The position numbers and the translations under genes were made by a program. This document shows positions 9,963 to 19,438 of a stretch of DNA of 64,000 nt, in pieces (within the stretch, counting starts at the first letter, position 1; each line of letters opens with the position of its first letter). The notes under the pieces were generated by a model. It was not told the DNA's origin, did not search any database, and saw only the letters and a program-made list of their open reading frames with translations. The DNA is from Erythrobacter sp. UBA1916 (GTDB lineage Bacteria > Pseudomonadota > Alphaproteobacteria > Sphingomonadales > Sphingomonadaceae). The stretch is taken from NCBI GenBank assembly GCA_002337385.1, contig DDFY01000010.1, positions 32,131-96,130 of the forward strand, written 5' to 3'.

Positions 9963-11786
9963 CTACTCGACGGTCACCGACTTGGCGAGGTTTCTAGGCT
10001 GATCCACATCGGTCCCCTTGGCACAGGCGACGTGATAGGCGAGCAGCTGCACCGGCACCGCATAGACCAGCGGCGCGATCAACGGGTGGACCTTCGGCAT
10101 CGGGATGGTGGCGATGCAGCCCTCTCCCGCCTGGGCAATGCCCTCGTCGTCAGAAATCAGGATCACCTGCCCGCCGCGCGCCTGCACCTCCTGCATGTTC
10201 GAAACCGTCTTCTCGAACAGCGGCCCCGACGGAGCCAGAACGATCACCGGCACCGTGTCGTCGATGAGCGCAATCGGCCCGTGCTTCATCTCGCCAGAAG
10301 CATAGCCTTCTGCGTGGATATAGCTGATTTCCTTCAGCTTTAGCGCACCCTCCAGCGCCAGCGGGAAGTCCGGACCCCGCCCGAGATAGAGCACGTCACG
10401 CGCCGGTGCGACGAGGTGTGCCATGGCGGCAATCGTCTCGTCGTGATCGAGCGCGGCGTTCAGCGCAGCAGGCGCTTCGAGCAGGTGGCGCACGATCTCG
10501 GCTTCTTCCTCGCGGTCGATTCGTCCCTTCTTGACCGCGAAATGGGCAGCCAGGGCAGCAAGCACGGCGAGCTGGCAGGTGAAGGCCTTGGTCGAGGCGA
10601 CGCCGATTTCGGGCCCTGCGTGGGTCGGCAGCAACAGGTCAGCCTCGCGCGCCATTGAACTGGTCGGCACGTTGACCACGGCAGCGATGACCTGTCCTTC
10701 GGTCTTGCAATGCTTCAGCGCCGCCAGCGTATCGGCCGTTTCGCCGCTCTGCGAGATGAACAGCGCCAGCCCGCCCGGCTCAAGCACGGGCTCACGATAA
10801 CGGAACTCGCTGGCGAAATCGATGTCGACCGGCACGCGGGCAAACTGCTCAAACCAGTATTTCGCCACCATCCCGGCATAGTAAGACGTGCCGCAGGCAA
10901 CGATCGTTATCCGGTTCACGGCGGAGATGTCGAAGTCGATCTGCGGCAGCGCGACCTGCTGTTCGACCGGGCGCAGATATGAGCGCAGCGTCTGGGCGAC
11001 CACGGTCGGCTGCTCGAAGATCTCCTTCTGCATGAAGTGGCGATAGTTGCCCTTCTCGATGGCAGCAGCCGAAGCGCCCGAGCGGGTCTGCTCGCGCTCG
11101 ACCTGCGCACCGGTAACGTCGAAGATCTGCGCACCCTCGCGGGTGACGACCACCCAGTCGCCCTCCTCGAGATAGGTGATATCCTGCGTCAACGGCGCGA
11201 GCGCCAGCGCATCGGATCCGAGATAGGTCTCGCCATCGGCATGGCCCACCACCAGCGGCGAGCCAAGCCGCGCACCGATCAGCATATCGGGATAGTCGCG
11301 AAACTGGATCGCCAGCGCAAATGCCCCGCGCAGACGCGGCAGTACGGCCTGAACCGCCTCTTGCGGCGTCTTGCCCGCTTCGATCTCGCGGCTGACCAGA
11401 TGGACGACGATCTCGGTGTCGGTCTCGCTCTCGAAGGTGCGCCCTTCGCCGCTCAGTTCCTCGCGCAGTTCGCGGAAGTTCTCGATGATGCCATTGTGCA
11501 CCAGCGCGACCTGCGGCGTTGCGTGCGGGTGGGCATTGCTCTCGGTCGGTGCGCCGTGGGTGGCCCAGCGGGTATGGGCAATGCCCAGGGTACCCGGTGC
11601 GGGGTGCTGCTCCAGCTCAGCGACGAGGTTCAAAAGCTTGCCTTGCGCACGGCGGCGGATCAGCTGGCCATCATGATAGGTGCATACCCCGGCACTGTCA
11701 TAGCCGCGATACTCCATCCGCCGCAGCCCTTCGACGAGCCGCGGGGCGACTGGCTGGTTGCCCACGATGCCAATGATTCCGCACAT
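9963..11786 (-). CDS. glmS: Glutamine--fructose-6-phosphate aminotransferase (isomerizing)
   Basis: A 607-residue cytoplasmic enzyme making glucosamine-6-phosphate for peptidoglycan and LPS. The N-terminal glutaminase begins MCGIIGIVGN with the catalytic Cys exposed after Met removal. Two SIS sugar-isomerase domains follow (CGTSYYAGMVAKYWFE and YLGRGPDFPLALEGALKLKE). The C-terminus ends NLAKSVTVE as in the family. It lies in the same direction as glmU and a lipoprotein gene (106-bp gap) and ahead of the GGDEF/EAL gene. Confidence 0.98.
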   Translation of the reverse strand: MCGIIGIVGNQPVAPRLVEGLRRMEYRGYDSAGVCTYHDGQLIRRRAQGKLLNLVAELEQHPAPGTLGIAHTRWATHGAPTESNAHPHATPQVALVHNGIIENFRELREELSGEGRTFESETDTEIVVHLVSREIEAGKTPQEAVQAVLPRLRGAFALAIQFRDYPDMLIGARLGSPLVVGHADGETYLGSDALALAPLTQDITYLEEGDWVVVTREGAQIFDVTGAQVEREQTRSGASAAAIEKGNYRHFMQKEIFEQPTVVAQTLRSYLRPVEQQVALPQIDFDISAVNRITIVACGTSYYAGMVAKYWFEQFARVPVDIDFASEFRYREPVLEPGGLALFISQSGETADTLAALKHCKTEGQVIAAVVNVPTSSMAREADLLLPTHAGPEIGVASTKAFTCQLAVLAALAAHFAVKKGRIDREEEAEIVRHLLEAPAALNAALDHDETIAAMAHLVAPARDVLYLGRGPDFPLALEGALKLKEISYIHAEGYASGEMKHGPIALIDDTVPVIVLAPSGPLFEKTVSNMQEVQARGGQVILISDDEGIAQAGEGCIATIPMPKVHPLIAPLVYAVPVQLLAYHVACAKGTDVDQPRNLAKSVTVE

Positions 11787-11892
11787 TTGAGAACTCCAGA
11801 GCTATGAATTACCGGGCAACGAGAAGGAGGCTAGCCGCAAAGTCCTTTCGGTCTTGCTTCTAAGCTGCGCAACCTCTTCGACGTTGCCAAGC

Positions 11893-12552
11893 CTACGGTG
11901 TGTCGTAAGTGAACAGATCGTTGGCTTCAGCCAGATGGGCTTGCGCGGCGTCGATATTGATCGGCTGAAGCGCGCTGCCATCACAGGCGAGGTTGGCCGC
12001 AATCTTGTTCGAACGTAGCACCATGACACCATCGGTCATGGCGGGATTGTTGGGTTCGCCGGCGGTAAAGTTGGTCCGCACGACCTTGCTGTAAACGACG
12101 TAGCGCACGTCGCCGATGGCGAAACTCAACTGCGCTTCGCCCCCGCCTGAATAGGGCACCGAGGCCCATTCGATCTGGCCGTTGCCGTCAGTCGGCCACA
12201 CCAGCTCGGGCGCCGCGTTAGGACGACCGAAGCGATACTGCGCGAATTCTCCGTCGCCCCCCTTCGCGAGGCACACCGATGCAATCTTGCCTCCACGCAC
12301 TGTACAGCTGAACACCGGTGTTTCCTTAGCACCGCACAATGTCGTGGCCTCGTCCCCATCCGAAGCGACAGCAACGGAGCCCTCGTCTTTCTGCTCCACA
12401 GTATCCTCGCGCAGTGCGTCAGGATCGCCTGACGGCGTTGCCAGCGTAGGCTCAGAGGGATTTTCTGCCTCGCTCGAGCAAGCCCCCATCAGAAATGCAG
12501 AGAGGCTGCTCACGAAGACCAGCCGAAGCGTCGAACCAAATGATTTTTGCAT
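11893..12552 (-). CDS. Predicted lipoprotein of unknown function downstream of glmU
   Basis: A 219-residue protein with a lipoprotein signal: hydrophobic VSSLSAFLMGAC, so Cys25 should be lipidated. The mature part starts acidic and Ser/Pro-rich (EAENPSEP) and then contains several Cys residues (TLCGAKETPVFSCTV, SVCLAKGG). I recognise no family. Its ATG lies one base after the glmU stop, so it is very probably co-transcribed and translationally coupled with glmU. A role in the envelope is a guess from location only. Confidence 0.8.
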   Translation of the reverse strand: MQKSFGSTLRLVFVSSLSAFLMGACSSEAENPSEPTLATPSGDPDALREDTVEQKDEGSVAVASDGDEATTLCGAKETPVFSCTVRGGKIASVCLAKGGDGEFAQYRFGRPNAAPELVWPTDGNGQIEWASVPYSGGGEAQLSFAIGDVRYVVYSKVVRTNFTAGEPNNPAMTDGVMVLRSNKIAANLACDGSALQPINIDAAQAHLAEANDLFTYDTP

Positions 12553-12553
12553 A

Positions 12554-13912
12554 CTATTTGCCCGACGGTTCCTTCTTCTTCTTTTTCATCGCGTCGTGGA
12601 AACGGTCTGCCCAGCCCGGCTTCACCAATTGATCGGCACGCACCATGCGCAGTTCGCCGTCAGCCACGTCGCGGCTGACCGCGCTGCCCGCTGCGACAAT
12701 CGCATCCGCGCCAATCGTCACCGGTGCAATCAACGCCGAGTTCGAGCCGACGAAGGCACGCGGGCCAATCGTGGTCTTGTGTTTGAAATAGCCATCATAG
12801 TTGCAGGTGATCGTGCCCGCGCCGATATTCGCGCGCTCACCCACCGTGGCATCGCCAAGATAGGTCAGATGGTTGGCCTTGGCTCCCGCGCCGAGCGTGG
12901 CGTTCTTGATCTCGACGAAGTTGCCGACCTTGCTGCCCGTTTCCAGCTTTGCGCCAGGGCGCAGGCGGGCATAGGGGCCGACCTCGACATCCTCGCCCAC
13001 GCTCGCGCCCTCAAGGTGCGAAAAGGCGCGAATGCGCGCGCCGCGCGCCACTGTCACGCCGGGTCCGAACACCACGTTCTGCTCCACCACCACGTCAGCG
13101 GCGACCTCGGTGTCCCAGCTGAAGAACACCGTTTCGGGCGCGCGCAGGGTCACGCCATCGGCCATGGCCTCCTCGCGCTTCAGCTGCTGCCATTGCGCTT
13201 CGGCAGCGGCCAGTTCCGCGCGGCTGTTGATCCCGGCGACCTCGTCGGGCGTGTCGGTGGTGACGACCGCGCAGGGGCGGCCATCGGCAATCGCGATGTT
13301 CACGATATCGGGGAGGTAGAACTCGGCCTGCGCATTATCGTTGCCGACCCGCGCCAGCAACGCGAACAACTCGTCCGCCCGCGCGGCCAGAAGCCCTGAG
13401 TTGCACAGGGTGCAGGCGCGCTCGTCCTCACTTGCGTCCTTGTATTCGACCATCTTGGAGATCGCGCCCGCCTCATCGGCGATCACCCGGCCATAGCGTA
13501 GCGCATCGTCGGGTTCGAAGCCCAGCACCACTGCGGCGGGCGCATCGTCAGCCTCAAGCCGCGCGATCATCGCTTGCATCGTGGCGGTGCGCACAAAGGG
13601 CACGTCGCCATAGAGCACCAGCACGATGCCCGAAAACCCGGCCAGCGCACTTTGCGCCTGCTGCACGGCATGGCCAGTGCCCAGTTGTGGCTCCTGCACC
13701 GCGAAGGCCGACCGTTCGCCCAGCTTCTGCTGCACCTGTTCGCGCGCTTCGCCCACCACGGTCACCAGCTGCTCCGGCCCGAGCGCCTCAACGCTGGCCA
13801 GCAGATGATCGATCATCGCGCGTCCAGCAATCTCGTGCAGCACCTTGTGGCGCGCGCTTTTCATGCGTGTGCCCTTGCCGGCGGCGAGGACAATGGCGGC
13901 GATCGACGTCAT
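12554..13912 (-). CDS. glmU: Bifunctional UDP-GlcNAc pyrophosphorylase / glucosamine-1-phosphate acetyltransferase
   Basis: A 452-residue enzyme catalysing the last two steps to UDP-GlcNAc. The N-terminal uridyltransferase has LAAGKGTRMKS (about 9-19), and the C-terminal half is a left-handed beta-helix acetyltransferase (hexapeptide repeats such as VGNFVEIKNATLGAGAKANH and NIGAGTITCNYDG). Length is close to the usual 456. It sits upstream of the lipoprotein and glmS on the minus strand and is divergent from gph by 75 bp. Confidence 0.98.
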   Translation of the reverse strand: MTSIAAIVLAAGKGTRMKSARHKVLHEIAGRAMIDHLLASVEALGPEQLVTVVGEAREQVQQKLGERSAFAVQEPQLGTGHAVQQAQSALAGFSGIVLVLYGDVPFVRTATMQAMIARLEADDAPAAVVLGFEPDDALRYGRVIADEAGAISKMVEYKDASEDERACTLCNSGLLAARADELFALLARVGNDNAQAEFYLPDIVNIAIADGRPCAVVTTDTPDEVAGINSRAELAAAEAQWQQLKREEAMADGVTLRAPETVFFSWDTEVAADVVVEQNVVFGPGVTVARGARIRAFSHLEGASVGEDVEVGPYARLRPGAKLETGSKVGNFVEIKNATLGAGAKANHLTYLGDATVGERANIGAGTITCNYDGYFKHKTTIGPRAFVGSNSALIAPVTIGADAIVAAGSAVSRDVADGELRMVRADQLVKPGWADRFHDAMKKKKKEPSGK

Positions 13913-13987
13913 GTAGCTTTCTCCTTATCGGCGGCCATGCCATCAAACCATTGCGGTTTCCACCGGCCTTCGCCACATGCCCCACGC

Positions 13988-14662
13988 ATGAGCGATTTTC
14001 CTTTCGACACCATCCTGTTCGACCTCGACGGCACCCTCCTCGATTCCAACCGCGACCTTGCTCCGGCGGTCAATCACGCGCTGGCATATGCAGGGTACGA
14101 GCCTGTGGCCGAAAGCGAGATTCGCAACTACATCGGCGGCGGCGCATCGCTGATGCTCAGGCGCGCGCTTGAAGCCAAGGGCGAGCTGCCGAGCAAAGAG
14201 CGCATGGCCGAGCTGACCAATGTGCTGCTCGAACACTACTGGGCGCATATTGCCGATAACACCGTGCCCTTTGAAGGGGTTATCGCCACACTCGAAGAGC
14301 TGGCCGCAAAGGGCTGCAAGCTCGCGGTTTGCACCAACAAGCTGGAAAAGCCCGCTCGCCAGCTGATCGAGGCGCTCGGCCTGACGCACCACTTTACCGC
14401 GATCTACGGCGGCGACAGTTGCGGTCCGGATGGCGCCAAGCCCAAGCCCGACATTCTGCTCGCCGCGATCAAGGACTGCGGCGGCAGCCGTGCAGCCATG
14501 GTCGGCGATTCGACCTATGACGTGCGTGCCGCGCGCAATGCCGGGGTGCCCGTGGTGGCGCTCAGCTTCGGCTATCACGATGTGCCGGTGGATCAGCTTG
14601 GCGGTGACGTGCTGATCGACCACTTTAGCGATCTGATCCCCGCGCTCGAAAAGTTGGCCTAG
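13988..14662 (+). CDS. gph: HAD-family phosphoglycolate phosphatase
   Basis: A 224-residue HAD hydrolase. Motif I is FDLDGTLLDS with nucleophile Asp12 and acid Asp14. Motif II includes AVCTNK, and motif IV is MVGDSTYDVRAARNAG. The cap and overall pattern (DLAPAVNHAL near the start) match phosphoglycolate phosphatase, which removes phosphate from 2-phosphoglycolate. Substrate assignment within HAD proteins is less certain than the fold. Its stop overlaps the convergent DUF2794 gene's stop (CTAG). Confidence 0.88.
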   Translation: MSDFPFDTILFDLDGTLLDSNRDLAPAVNHALAYAGYEPVAESEIRNYIGGGASLMLRRALEAKGELPSKERMAELTNVLLEHYWAHIADNTVPFEGVIATLEELAAKGCKLAVCTNKLEKPARQLIEALGLTHHFTAIYGGDSCGPDGAKPKPDILLAAIKDCGGSRAAMVGDSTYDVRAARNAGVPVVALSFGYHDVPVDQLGGDVLIDHFSDLIPALEKLA

Positions 14663-15018
14663 TCCTCGACCGCCTTCACTAGCCGCCGTTCAAGCGGGGC
14701 GAGCACACCGGCCAGTTCGTGCCCGCGCTTCAGCACTTGGCCATGTTCACCGAACAGCGCCCACATGCCCTGCCGCTGGCGCAGCGCCGGGCGTTTCTCG
14801 ATCCGCATCTGCGGCATGTCAGCAGTGCGGCGGAAGGCCGCAAAGCTGGCGCAGTCTTTGGAGAAATCCATCGCATAGTCGCGCCATTCGCCAGCTGCGA
14901 CCATCCGGCCATAAAGATCGAGGATACGGGTGAGTTCGAGCCGGTCAAACCCGACCTGCGACGGTTGGCGACCGCCCGGGAAAGGTACAATGGTGGACCC
15001 GCTGCCGCCAGGCTGCAT
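14659..15018 (-). CDS. DUF2794 family protein
   Basis: A 119-residue cytoplasmic protein. The pattern (FDRLELTRILDLYGRMVAAG, WRDYAMDF, ASFAAFRR, RIEKRPALRQRQGMWAL) is that of DUF2794, a small conserved alphaproteobacterial family of unknown function. Its ATG overlaps the cysE stop by one base (TGATG), so the two are coupled. Confidence 0.8.
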   Translation of the reverse strand: MQPGGSGSTIVPFPGGRQPSQVGFDRLELTRILDLYGRMVAAGEWRDYAMDFSKDCASFAAFRRTADMPQMRIEKRPALRQRQGMWALFGEHGQVLKRGHELAGVLAPLERRLVKAVED

Positions 15019-15728
15019 CAGCTATCAGTGCCGCTCTTGCGCGCCTTTTGCGGCTCCCGCTCGGCAGCCAGGGCCTCGACGAGCTGGCGCAGTTCGGCAA
15101 CCTCGGCCTCAAGCTCCTTAACCCGCTTGTTCTGCCCGGAATCGCGCAGATCTTCGCACGGCTCCTCACACGGGGTGCCATAGGGGATGAACTCACGCAG
15201 CCATGTTTCCGCCGGAACCAGCGTGGAGCGAGCCTTGAGCCCGATCATCGTCGCGCCTTCGGGCACATCGTCAGTTACCACCGCGTTCGCGCCCACACGC
15301 GCACGTTCACCAACCGTGATCGGGCCGATGATCTGCGCGCCGGCACCGATGATGACATTGTCGCACAGCGTCGGGTGGCGCTTGCCGCCCTTGCCATTAG
15401 TGGGGTTCGTGCCGCCCAAGGTAACGCACTGGTAAATCGTCACATTGTCGCCGATCACGGCCGTTTCGCCGATTACGGTGAAGCCATGGTCGATGAAGAA
15501 GTGCCTGCCGATGGTGGCGCCGGGATGGATGTCGATCGCGGTCATCCAGCGGGCCGTGTGGTTCACCAGCCGGGCGAGGAAGAACATCTCCGCCTCGAAC
15601 AACCAGTGTGCCACGCGATGAAGCGCCAGCGCCCAGAAGCCGGGATAGAGCAGGATTTCCCAGCGCGAGCGCGGCGCCGGGTCACGCGCACGGACCGAGT
15701 CCAGATAGGAAATCAGACGGTCAAACAT
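15018..15728 (-). CDS. cysE: Serine O-acetyltransferase (CysE/EpsC type)
   Basis: A 236-residue acetyltransferase making O-acetylserine for cysteine synthesis. Residues 1-60 form the N-terminal helical part, then a left-handed beta-helix with IDIHPGATIGRHFFIDHG, GETAVIGDNVTIYQ and the GGTNPTNGKGGKRHPT loop, all typical. The C-terminus carries an extra predicted coiled coil (RVKELEAEVAELRQLVEAL) beyond the catalytic domain. It is coupled to the downstream DUF2794 gene. Confidence 0.94.
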   Translation of the reverse strand: MFDRLISYLDSVRARDPAPRSRWEILLYPGFWALALHRVAHWLFEAEMFFLARLVNHTARWMTAIDIHPGATIGRHFFIDHGFTVIGETAVIGDNVTIYQCVTLGGTNPTNGKGGKRHPTLCDNVIIGAGAQIIGPITVGERARVGANAVVTDDVPEGATMIGLKARSTLVPAETWLREFIPYGTPCEEPCEDLRDSGQNKRVKELEAEVAELRQLVEALAAEREPQKARKSGTDS

Positions 15729-15768
15729 AGTCAGGTCAGTTTCTCACCAAAATCTCTGGCGGGCAAGG

Positions 15769-16377
15769 TCATAGCATTCGCGGTTCCTGCGGACCGTTAA
15801 CTTCCTCAAGTGCAGCACGCCAGATTCCGAGCGTAGGTGGGGTCTTTCGCTCAAGAGACAAGCGATCAATCGCCAGCACCAGCCGTTCAAGCTCGGCCCA
15901 CGAGCGACCCGCACGCGGCACCAGATAGTCCGCCGCACCCGGCCCCAGCGTAAGCCCGCGTTCAAGCGCCAGCGAATTGATGAGATCGGCGGCCATCTCG
16001 TCGTCGGGTTGGCCTATCTCCAGTTGGAGAGCCGCGCCCAGCCGCGAACGCAGGTCGGGCAAGGCGATCTCCCATGGCGGCGTGCCGCCCACGATCAGCA
16101 GCGGTGTGCCCGCCTCCTGGGCACGGTTCCAGCGGTGAAAGATCGCATCCTCGGGCAGCCCTTGCGCATCGTCGATGGCCTCGCCCTGCCCGCTGTCGGC
16201 AAACCAGCGCGCCAGCAGGCTCTTGCCCGAACGCGCCGGCCCGGTGAGCACGGCAGTGCGAAACGGCCAGGAACCGGGCGCGGACAACGCTTCGGCCACG
16301 CGCGCATTGGCATTGCCGATAACGATGGAGGCAGGCCCGCTGGAACGGGGGCTTAACGGAAGGGCGATCTGCTGCAT
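15769..16377 (-). CDS. hdaA: DnaA-related AAA+ protein (HdaA-like replication regulator)
   Basis: A 202-residue protein with a Walker A loop GPARSGKS (46-53), LLIVGGTPPWE, sensor-like LRSRLGAALQLEI, and a lid region ending RLVLAIDRLSLERKTPP. It lacks the DNA-binding domain of DnaA. This matches Hda proteins, which with the sliding clamp stimulate ATP hydrolysis by DnaA and prevent re-initiation. A clamp-binding motif is expected at the N-terminus; QQIALPLSP is a plausible match. It starts 18 bp after the stop of the DUF2066-like gene on the same strand. Confidence 0.85.
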   Translation of the reverse strand: MQQIALPLSPRSSGPASIVIGNANARVAEALSAPGSWPFRTAVLTGPARSGKSLLARWFADSGQGEAIDDAQGLPEDAIFHRWNRAQEAGTPLLIVGGTPPWEIALPDLRSRLGAALQLEIGQPDDEMAADLINSLALERGLTLGPGAADYLVPRAGRSWAELERLVLAIDRLSLERKTPPTLGIWRAALEEVNGPQEPRML

Positions 16378-16395
16378 GGCCGGGCTGCCTCGCGG

Positions 16396-17685
16396 CTAGC
16401 GCGTGATCGACAGCGCGCCCGTGCCTTCGGTCACCTGCCAGCCGCGCGCCCGCAGGACGGCGGCGAAGTCCGACAGGCTGCCCGCGAAGGTAACGCGCAA
16501 TACGGATGTGCCGCCGATAGCAGTGCTGGTGACCGCCGAAGCGCTGACACCCGGAGTGCCGCGCACGGCGCCAAGCGCTGCATCGAAGGCCGCGGCATCC
16601 GGCGTGGCGATTTGCACGGTGTAGCTCGTCGGAGTGGCAACGGCTGCGTCAGTCGGCTGGGCAACGGGGATGTCTACTGCATCGACTGCGGCTGCGGCAT
16701 TCTCTGCCAAGGCAAGCTCCGCCGCTGCTTCGGCAGCTTCCGCAGCGCGCGCCTCTTCAAGCAACGCACGAATCTCGGGCGTCATCTCGAAGCCATCGAG
16801 CTCAAGCGTCGGATCGGGCCGCAACGCGCCCGAAGCGAGCGCACGGGTATAGATCTCATTGAACCGTTCAACCGCACGCACCAGCATCCGGGGCAGCTCG
16901 GCCTCGCTGTCGGCGCGCATGGTGAATTCGTCGAGGAAGCGATCGTCGGGGCCATAGCGCGCAGTGAAGGTGCCCACGACCGGGCCACCCGGCCACTCGT
17001 AACGCAGCTTGGCAATCGGCACGAGCACGTCAGCCGCGCCGAACTCGTCGAGCAGGTTGTTCCACCAGGCACGGCTGCGGCGCCCGGTCTGACCATAGGT
17101 CAGCAGCAGCGAATCGGAGCCGGAGCCGACGGGACGCACGTAATCGATAGCGCTGGAGCCGAACTGATACTCGGCCCAGGCGCGTTGCCACACGTTGCGC
17201 GTCTCAAACGTGGTTGCAGTGCCGCCACTTATCATCACCGGAATCAGCAGCATCGGCGCCGAACGCGCACGGGCCCCGCCCCCGCCGAGCAGCGCACCGG
17301 CGCGCTGGCGGTCAAAAATCACACCCAGCCGCGCAACATAACGGCGCGGACCGATATTCTCTTCCTCCACGACGATTGCCGAAACCAGCGACTCGAGTCG
17401 CGCATCGGGCAATTCGGGTCCGTCGACCTTCTCCCACGCCTTGCGGGTCGCTTCGAGCCAGCCCTTGGAGCGAGCATCGTCGGGATTGTCACCGCTGACG
17501 TTCACCTCGATCCCGTGCACCTCGATATCGGTGGAACTGGCAACCGGCGGAATGCCGCGATCGCCCGAAACCTGCGCCATCAGCGCGGCTGCCAGCGCCA
17601 ATGCAAAGGCGGCGACAAGGCCAAGCACGAGCCGCTTGTCGAGGCGCTGCATAAGGCTGGCGGGGAGGAGTGAGCGTGTCATCAT
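16396..17685 (-). CDS. DUF2066-like membrane-anchored exported protein
   Basis: About 429 residues. An N-terminal hydrophobic helix (LVLGLVAAFALALAAALMA) is followed by an exported region with the DUF2066-like opening (DDARSKGWLEATRKAWEKV), a conserved middle (LLIPVMISGG, WQRAWAEYQF, DVLVPIAKLRYEW), an Ala/Glu-rich linker and a small C-terminal domain ending TEGTGALSITR. The function of the family is unknown. Two ATGs (17685 and 17682) are possible starts; an upstream TTG extension is less likely. It is divergent from purM and in line with hdaA. Confidence 0.72.
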   Translation of the reverse strand: MMTRSLLPASLMQRLDKRLVLGLVAAFALALAAALMAQVSGDRGIPPVASSTDIEVHGIEVNVSGDNPDDARSKGWLEATRKAWEKVDGPELPDARLESLVSAIVVEEENIGPRRYVARLGVIFDRQRAGALLGGGGARARSAPMLLIPVMISGGTATTFETRNVWQRAWAEYQFGSSAIDYVRPVGSGSDSLLLTYGQTGRRSRAWWNNLLDEFGAADVLVPIAKLRYEWPGGPVVGTFTARYGPDDRFLDEFTMRADSEAELPRMLVRAVERFNEIYTRALASGALRPDPTLELDGFEMTPEIRALLEEARAAEAAEAAAELALAENAAAAVDAVDIPVAQPTDAAVATPTSYTVQIATPDAAAFDAALGAVRGTPGVSASAVTSTAIGGTSVLRVTFAGSLSDFAAVLRARGWQVTEGTGALSITR

Positions 17686-17756
17686 GGGGGAAATCGAGGG
17701 CCTTTTGCCCAAAGGTGAGTGGAAATCCAAGCGCGAAAGCTTATGGCATCGGCCCC

Positions 17757-18854
17757 ATGAGTTCAGAAAAGCCTTCCTACACCTATGCCCAAGCGGGCGT
17801 TTCCATCGCTGCGGGCAATGCCCTCGTCAAGGCTATCGGGCCTTTGGTCAAGGCCACGCGCCGCCCCGGAGCCGACGGCGAGATCGGCGGCTTCGGCGGT
17901 TTCTTCGACCCGCGCGCCGCCGGATACAGCGATCCGCTGCTAGTCGCCGCGAACGACGGCGTTGGCACCAAGCTCAAGCTCGCCATCGACAGCGGGCAGC
18001 ACGACACGGTCGGAATCGATCTTGTCGCCATGTGCGTGAACGACCTGATCGTGCAGGGCGCAGAGCCGCTGTTCTTCCTCGACTACTTCGCCACCGGCAA
18101 GCTCGAGAACGGCGTGGCCGAGCGGGTGATCGCCGGGATTGCCGAGGGCTGCGTGCAGGCAGGCTGCGCCCTGATCGGCGGCGAGACGGCGGAAATGCCG
18201 GGCATGTACTCCGAGGGCGACTATGACCTCGCGGGCTTCTGCGTCGGCGCGGTGGAGCGCGGCGAGCAGCTCACCGGCGACAAGGTCGCCCCGGGCCACG
18301 TGCTGCTGGCGCTGAAAAGCTCAGGCGTCCACTCGAACGGCTATTCGCTGGTGCGGCGGCTGGCGGCGGACAAAGGCTGGCAGCTTGATGCGCCCGCCCC
18401 GTTTGATGCCTCCCGCCCGCTGATCGCAGCCTTGATGGAGCCTACCCGCATCTATGTGAAGGCCCTGCTGCCCGCCGTGCGCGCTGGTCTGATCGACGCG
18501 CTGGCCCATATCACCGGCGGCGGCCTGCTCGAAAATATCCCGCGCGTGCTGCCCGAAGGCGCGCGCGCCGTGGTCAATGCCGACGCCTGGGAGCAGCCCG
18601 CGCTGATGGCCTTCCTCCAGAGCGAGGGCAACATCGCACCGGGCGAAATGGCCCGCACCTTCAACTGCGGCACCGGCATGGTGCTGGCGGTCGATCCGGC
18701 GAAGCTCGATGCCGCCAAGGCCGCGCTTACCGAAGCCGGTGAAGAAGTGCTCGAAATCGGCGTGATCGAGGCTGGCCAGCGCGGCTGCACCGTGCGCGGA
18801 TCGGCTGGCACCTGGGGCGCGGACGCAGACTGGGACGCGGGCCACGATGCCTGA
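17757..18854 (+). CDS. purM: Phosphoribosylformylglycinamidine cyclo-ligase (AIR synthetase)
   Basis: A 365-residue purine enzyme that closes FGAM to AIR with ATP. Seen: YTYAQAGVSIAAGNALV near the start, ANDGVGTKLKLA, LIGGETAEMPGMY, HSNGYSLVRRL and ITGGGLLENIPRVLPEG. The ATG at 17757 gives the family N-terminus; the longer open frame upstream does not. It overlaps purN by 8 bp, an operon pair common in proteobacteria. Confidence 0.98.
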   Translation: MSSEKPSYTYAQAGVSIAAGNALVKAIGPLVKATRRPGADGEIGGFGGFFDPRAAGYSDPLLVAANDGVGTKLKLAIDSGQHDTVGIDLVAMCVNDLIVQGAEPLFFLDYFATGKLENGVAERVIAGIAEGCVQAGCALIGGETAEMPGMYSEGDYDLAGFCVGAVERGEQLTGDKVAPGHVLLALKSSGVHSNGYSLVRRLAADKGWQLDAPAPFDASRPLIAALMEPTRIYVKALLPAVRAGLIDALAHITGGGLLENIPRVLPEGARAVVNADAWEQPALMAFLQSEGNIAPGEMARTFNCGTGMVLAVDPAKLDAAKAALTEAGEEVLEIGVIEAGQRGCTVRGSAGTWGADADWDAGHDA

Positions 18855-19434
18855 GGCCAATCGGCCCAAGGTCAAGGTCGCGGCGCTGCTGTCGGGCAAC
18901 GGCACGACCATGTCGGCGCTCCACTATGCTTCGAAGCTGCCGGGCTGCCCCTATGAGATCGTGCTCGTGGCGAGCAACGTGCCCGATGCGCCGGGCCTGA
19001 AGATCGCTGCCGCCGAAGGCCTGCCGACCTTCGCGCTCGATCATCGCGGGATGGAGCGGCGCGCGCACGAACAGGCGATGGATGCAGCGCTGCGCGAATC
19101 GGGCGCCGAATACCTTGCCCTGTGCGGCTATATGCGCGTGCTGACCGAGGACTTCGTGTCCTGCTGGGAGGGCCGCATGGTCAACACCCATCCCTCGCTG
19201 CTGCCCAAGTACAAGGGGCTCGACACCCACGCCCGCGCCATCGCGGCGGGCGATGCCTTTGGCGGGTGCTCAGTCCACGTGGTGACGCCCGAACTCGACG
19301 GCGGGCCATTGCTCGGCCAGATGCCGGTGGCGATCCTGCCCGACGACACGGCCGAAAGCCTTGCACGCCGGGTGATTCTCGCCGAATACCAGCTCTATCC
19401 GCGCATGTTCGCAGACTACGTCGGGCGGTCCTGA
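18847..19434 (+). CDS. purN: Phosphoribosylglycinamide formyltransferase
   Basis: A 195-residue GAR transformylase using 10-formyl-THF. Visible motifs are LLSGNGTTMSAL, LALCGYMRVL, and NTHPSLLPKYKGLDTH, which contains the catalytic Asn-His pair, then GGPLLGQMPV. It overlaps the 3' end of purM and is followed after 4 bp by a sulfotransferase gene on the same strand. Confidence 0.97.
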   Translation: MPEANRPKVKVAALLSGNGTTMSALHYASKLPGCPYEIVLVASNVPDAPGLKIAAAEGLPTFALDHRGMERRAHEQAMDAALRESGAEYLALCGYMRVLTEDFVSCWEGRMVNTHPSLLPKYKGLDTHARAIAAGDAFGGCSVHVVTPELDGGPLLGQMPVAILPDDTAESLARRVILAEYQLYPRMFADYVGRS

Positions 19435-19438
19435 CCGC

